From positions 22,420 to 86,419 of the forward strand of contig JAPPES010000059.1 in NCBI GenBank assembly GCA_028824125.1: a stretch of DNA of 64,000 bases, read 5' to 3'. Below, piece after piece: positions 63,057 through 64,000 of the stretch. Each line of letters starts with the position of its first letter. Within the stretch, counting starts at the first letter, position 1. The DNA is from Candidatus Poribacteria bacterium. GTDB taxonomy: Bacteria; Poribacteria; WGA-4E; WGA-3G. The translations under genes were made by a program, and so were the position numbers. The notes under the pieces were generated by a model, which saw only the letters and a program-made list of their open reading frames with translations, had not been told where the DNA came from and did no database searches.

Positions 63057-63878
63057 ATGGATAAGAATGCACAAAACGCCTTTTTTGAGAAGGAAGGCTA
63101 TCTCGTTGTTGAAAACCTATTATCACCTACAGAATTAGAAGAATGCCAAACAGAGATTCAACTGCTGCATCAGTTTGCTGCTGGTCAGGAATCGGAGGCA
63201 GAAAAGGAACGGGCAGATGTCGCACGCAGGCACGTACAGCGCGAACCTTTCGCGAAAGACGAAACACAAGGCGACAAATTACCTGTGCTGCGGAAAGCAG
63301 AAAATACGCGCCAGTACTCAGAGGTGTTTAAGAATTTAGCACAACATCCGAACCTTATTGCAGTACTCCAAAACCTTATCGGAGAAGACCTACTCCTCTT
63401 TAGAAGCACCTTAATGTTCAAACCCGCCTTTCACGGTTCATCGCATGGGCTGCACCAAGATTCAGCGTATTGGCCGATGGAACCACCGAGATTGGTTACT
63501 GTCAGCATTGCCCTCAACGATGCAACGCCAGAAAACGGCTGTTTTAAAGTTGTTCCGCGTAGTCATCTGTGGGGTGTTCAAGAGTGGGGTGGAATCGCAC
63601 GGCAACAGGATGCAGAACTCACTGATCGCGAGGATGTCGCAAAACAACAGATGGATGTTCCGCTTTCAGCAGGCAGTGCGCTGTTTTTTCATAGCCTGAT
63701 GGTACACGGTTCCGGTCCGAATGCATCGCCGAATTCAAGAAACACGGCACTTTACGCCTATTTTTCACCAGAAGTCAGGTATGTAACCAAAGATGGAACG
63801 GGAGAGCGTACTTTCCCTGTCGTGGCAGGACTAAACGGACAAACAGAACTCAAATTTACGGCACAGAAGGCATCTTAA
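63057..63878 (+). CDS. Phytanoyl-CoA dioxygenase (PhyH) family oxygenase
   Basis: The 273-residue protein is an Fe(II)/2-oxoglutarate oxygenase. The facial triad is visible in 'HGLHQDSAYWP' (His-x-Asp) and 'FFHSLMVHGSGPNASPNSR' (His, with the 2-oxoglutarate-binding Arg). 'SIALNDATPENGCFKVVPRS' is the usual core strand. CGGAGG lies across the Nramp stop and the ATG is one base after it, so translation is coupled. It has a longer N-terminus than the PhyH protein at 33 kb and is only distantly similar. Substrate unknown; the operon suggests it acts with the oxidase or transporter. Confidence 0.9.
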   Translation: MDKNAQNAFFEKEGYLVVENLLSPTELEECQTEIQLLHQFAAGQESEAEKERADVARRHVQREPFAKDETQGDKLPVLRKAENTRQYSEVFKNLAQHPNLIAVLQNLIGEDLLLFRSTLMFKPAFHGSSHGLHQDSAYWPMEPPRLVTVSIALNDATPENGCFKVVPRSHLWGVQEWGGIARQQDAELTDREDVAKQQMDVPLSAGSALFFHSLMVHGSGPNASPNSRNTALYAYFSPEVRYVTKDGTGERTFPVVAGLNGQTELKFTAQKAS

Positions 63879-63949
63879 AGTAAAATCTGAAAATATGTTC
63901 ACATTTCAATGAACAACAATCCCACACGCTCACGCTGGCGAGGCGAGGA

Positions 63950-63983
63950 ATGCCTAAAGACGAATGCGCGTATGGCATTCGCC
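63950..63983. repeat. Partial copy of the GCGCGTATGG(C/T)ATTC repeat
   Basis: CGAATGCGCGTATGGCATTCG is a short palindrome sharing GCGTATGG(C/T)ATT with 8293-8320 and 56509-56535, so it belongs to the same dispersed repeat family. It runs near the window edge. Confidence 0.5.
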
Positions 63984-64000
63984 ATGATTCATACCGTTGA

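Overview
The window looks like a chromosomal segment of a Gram-negative, non-model bacterium, most plausibly from Candidatus Poribacteria or a neighbouring sponge-associated or marine lineage. This is inferred from gene content, since no 16S gene is present. The pointers are phytanoyl-CoA-dioxygenase-like enzymes (two), a formylglycine sulfatase, a Gfo/Idh/MocA oxidoreductase, a sugar-phosphate isomerase/epimerase, a DUF4432 epimerase, an SMP-30 lactonase, the futalosine menaquinone enzyme MqnC, PorV-like and other outer-membrane barrels, and abundant small palindromic repeats. An outer membrane is implied by the porins, lipoproteins, a PpiD-type chaperone and a FlgD/T9SS-type C-terminal domain.

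Layout. 1-4.3 kb: a minus-strand run of SMP-30 lactonase, dut, thyA and three related lipoproteins (the last cut by the window edge), with tRNA-Arg(CCG) behind it. 4.3-8.2 kb: a basic Ser/Arg-rich membrane protein, an unknown protein, a sugar-type oxidoreductase, and a convergent TIM-barrel isomerase. 8.2-8.9 kb: a gene-free composite of inverted repeats. 8.9-18.9 kb: sulfatase, porin plus BCCT transporter, a large secreted protein, a DUF4432 epimerase, a MetE-like methyltransferase and a reduced AccA-like protein. 19.0-32.4 kb: LysM coiled-coil protein, PorV-like barrel and a 3,822-residue Ig-repeat surface protein, read as one unit from 32.4 kb leftwards. 33-40 kb: PhyH, then a haem cluster (hemE, MBL-TPR hydrolase, hemH, hemY, pentahaem cytochrome c). 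40-44 kb: Uma2-like nuclease, small membrane protein, zinc alcohol dehydrogenase, adenine methylase, polytopic membrane protein.

44.1-48.5 kb is a translation block read leftwards from a strong promoter at 48.4 kb: tRNA-Thr(TGT), Tyr, Gly, Thr(GGT), rpmG, tRNA-Trp, secE, nusG, rplK, rplA, L10 leader, rplJ, rplL. The order is the familiar bacterial one, but tuf is missing between tRNA-Thr and rpmG, and rpoBC does not follow rplL. rpoZ lies just upstream of this promoter.

49-64 kb: mqnC, a PpiD-like chaperone, an OGG-type glycosylase, a coiled-coil protein with a glycosyltransferase, a DUF899 protein, a small outer-membrane barrel, another palindromic element, tandem tRNA-Leu genes (GAG and an unusual AAG), a decayed DUF433/DUF5615 pair, a PD-(D/E)xK-like protein, and a closing operon of FAD/Fe-S oxidase, Nramp-like transporter and PhyH dioxygenase.

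The best candidates for new biology are the giant Ig-repeat protein with its PorV and LysM partners, the AccA-like pseudo-enzyme, the SecE with inserted membrane helices, the cysteine-containing ferrochelatase N-terminus, the tRNA-Leu(AAG), and the Nramp-like transporter lacking canonical metal motifs. All function calls were made by reading motifs by eye; no database search was run.
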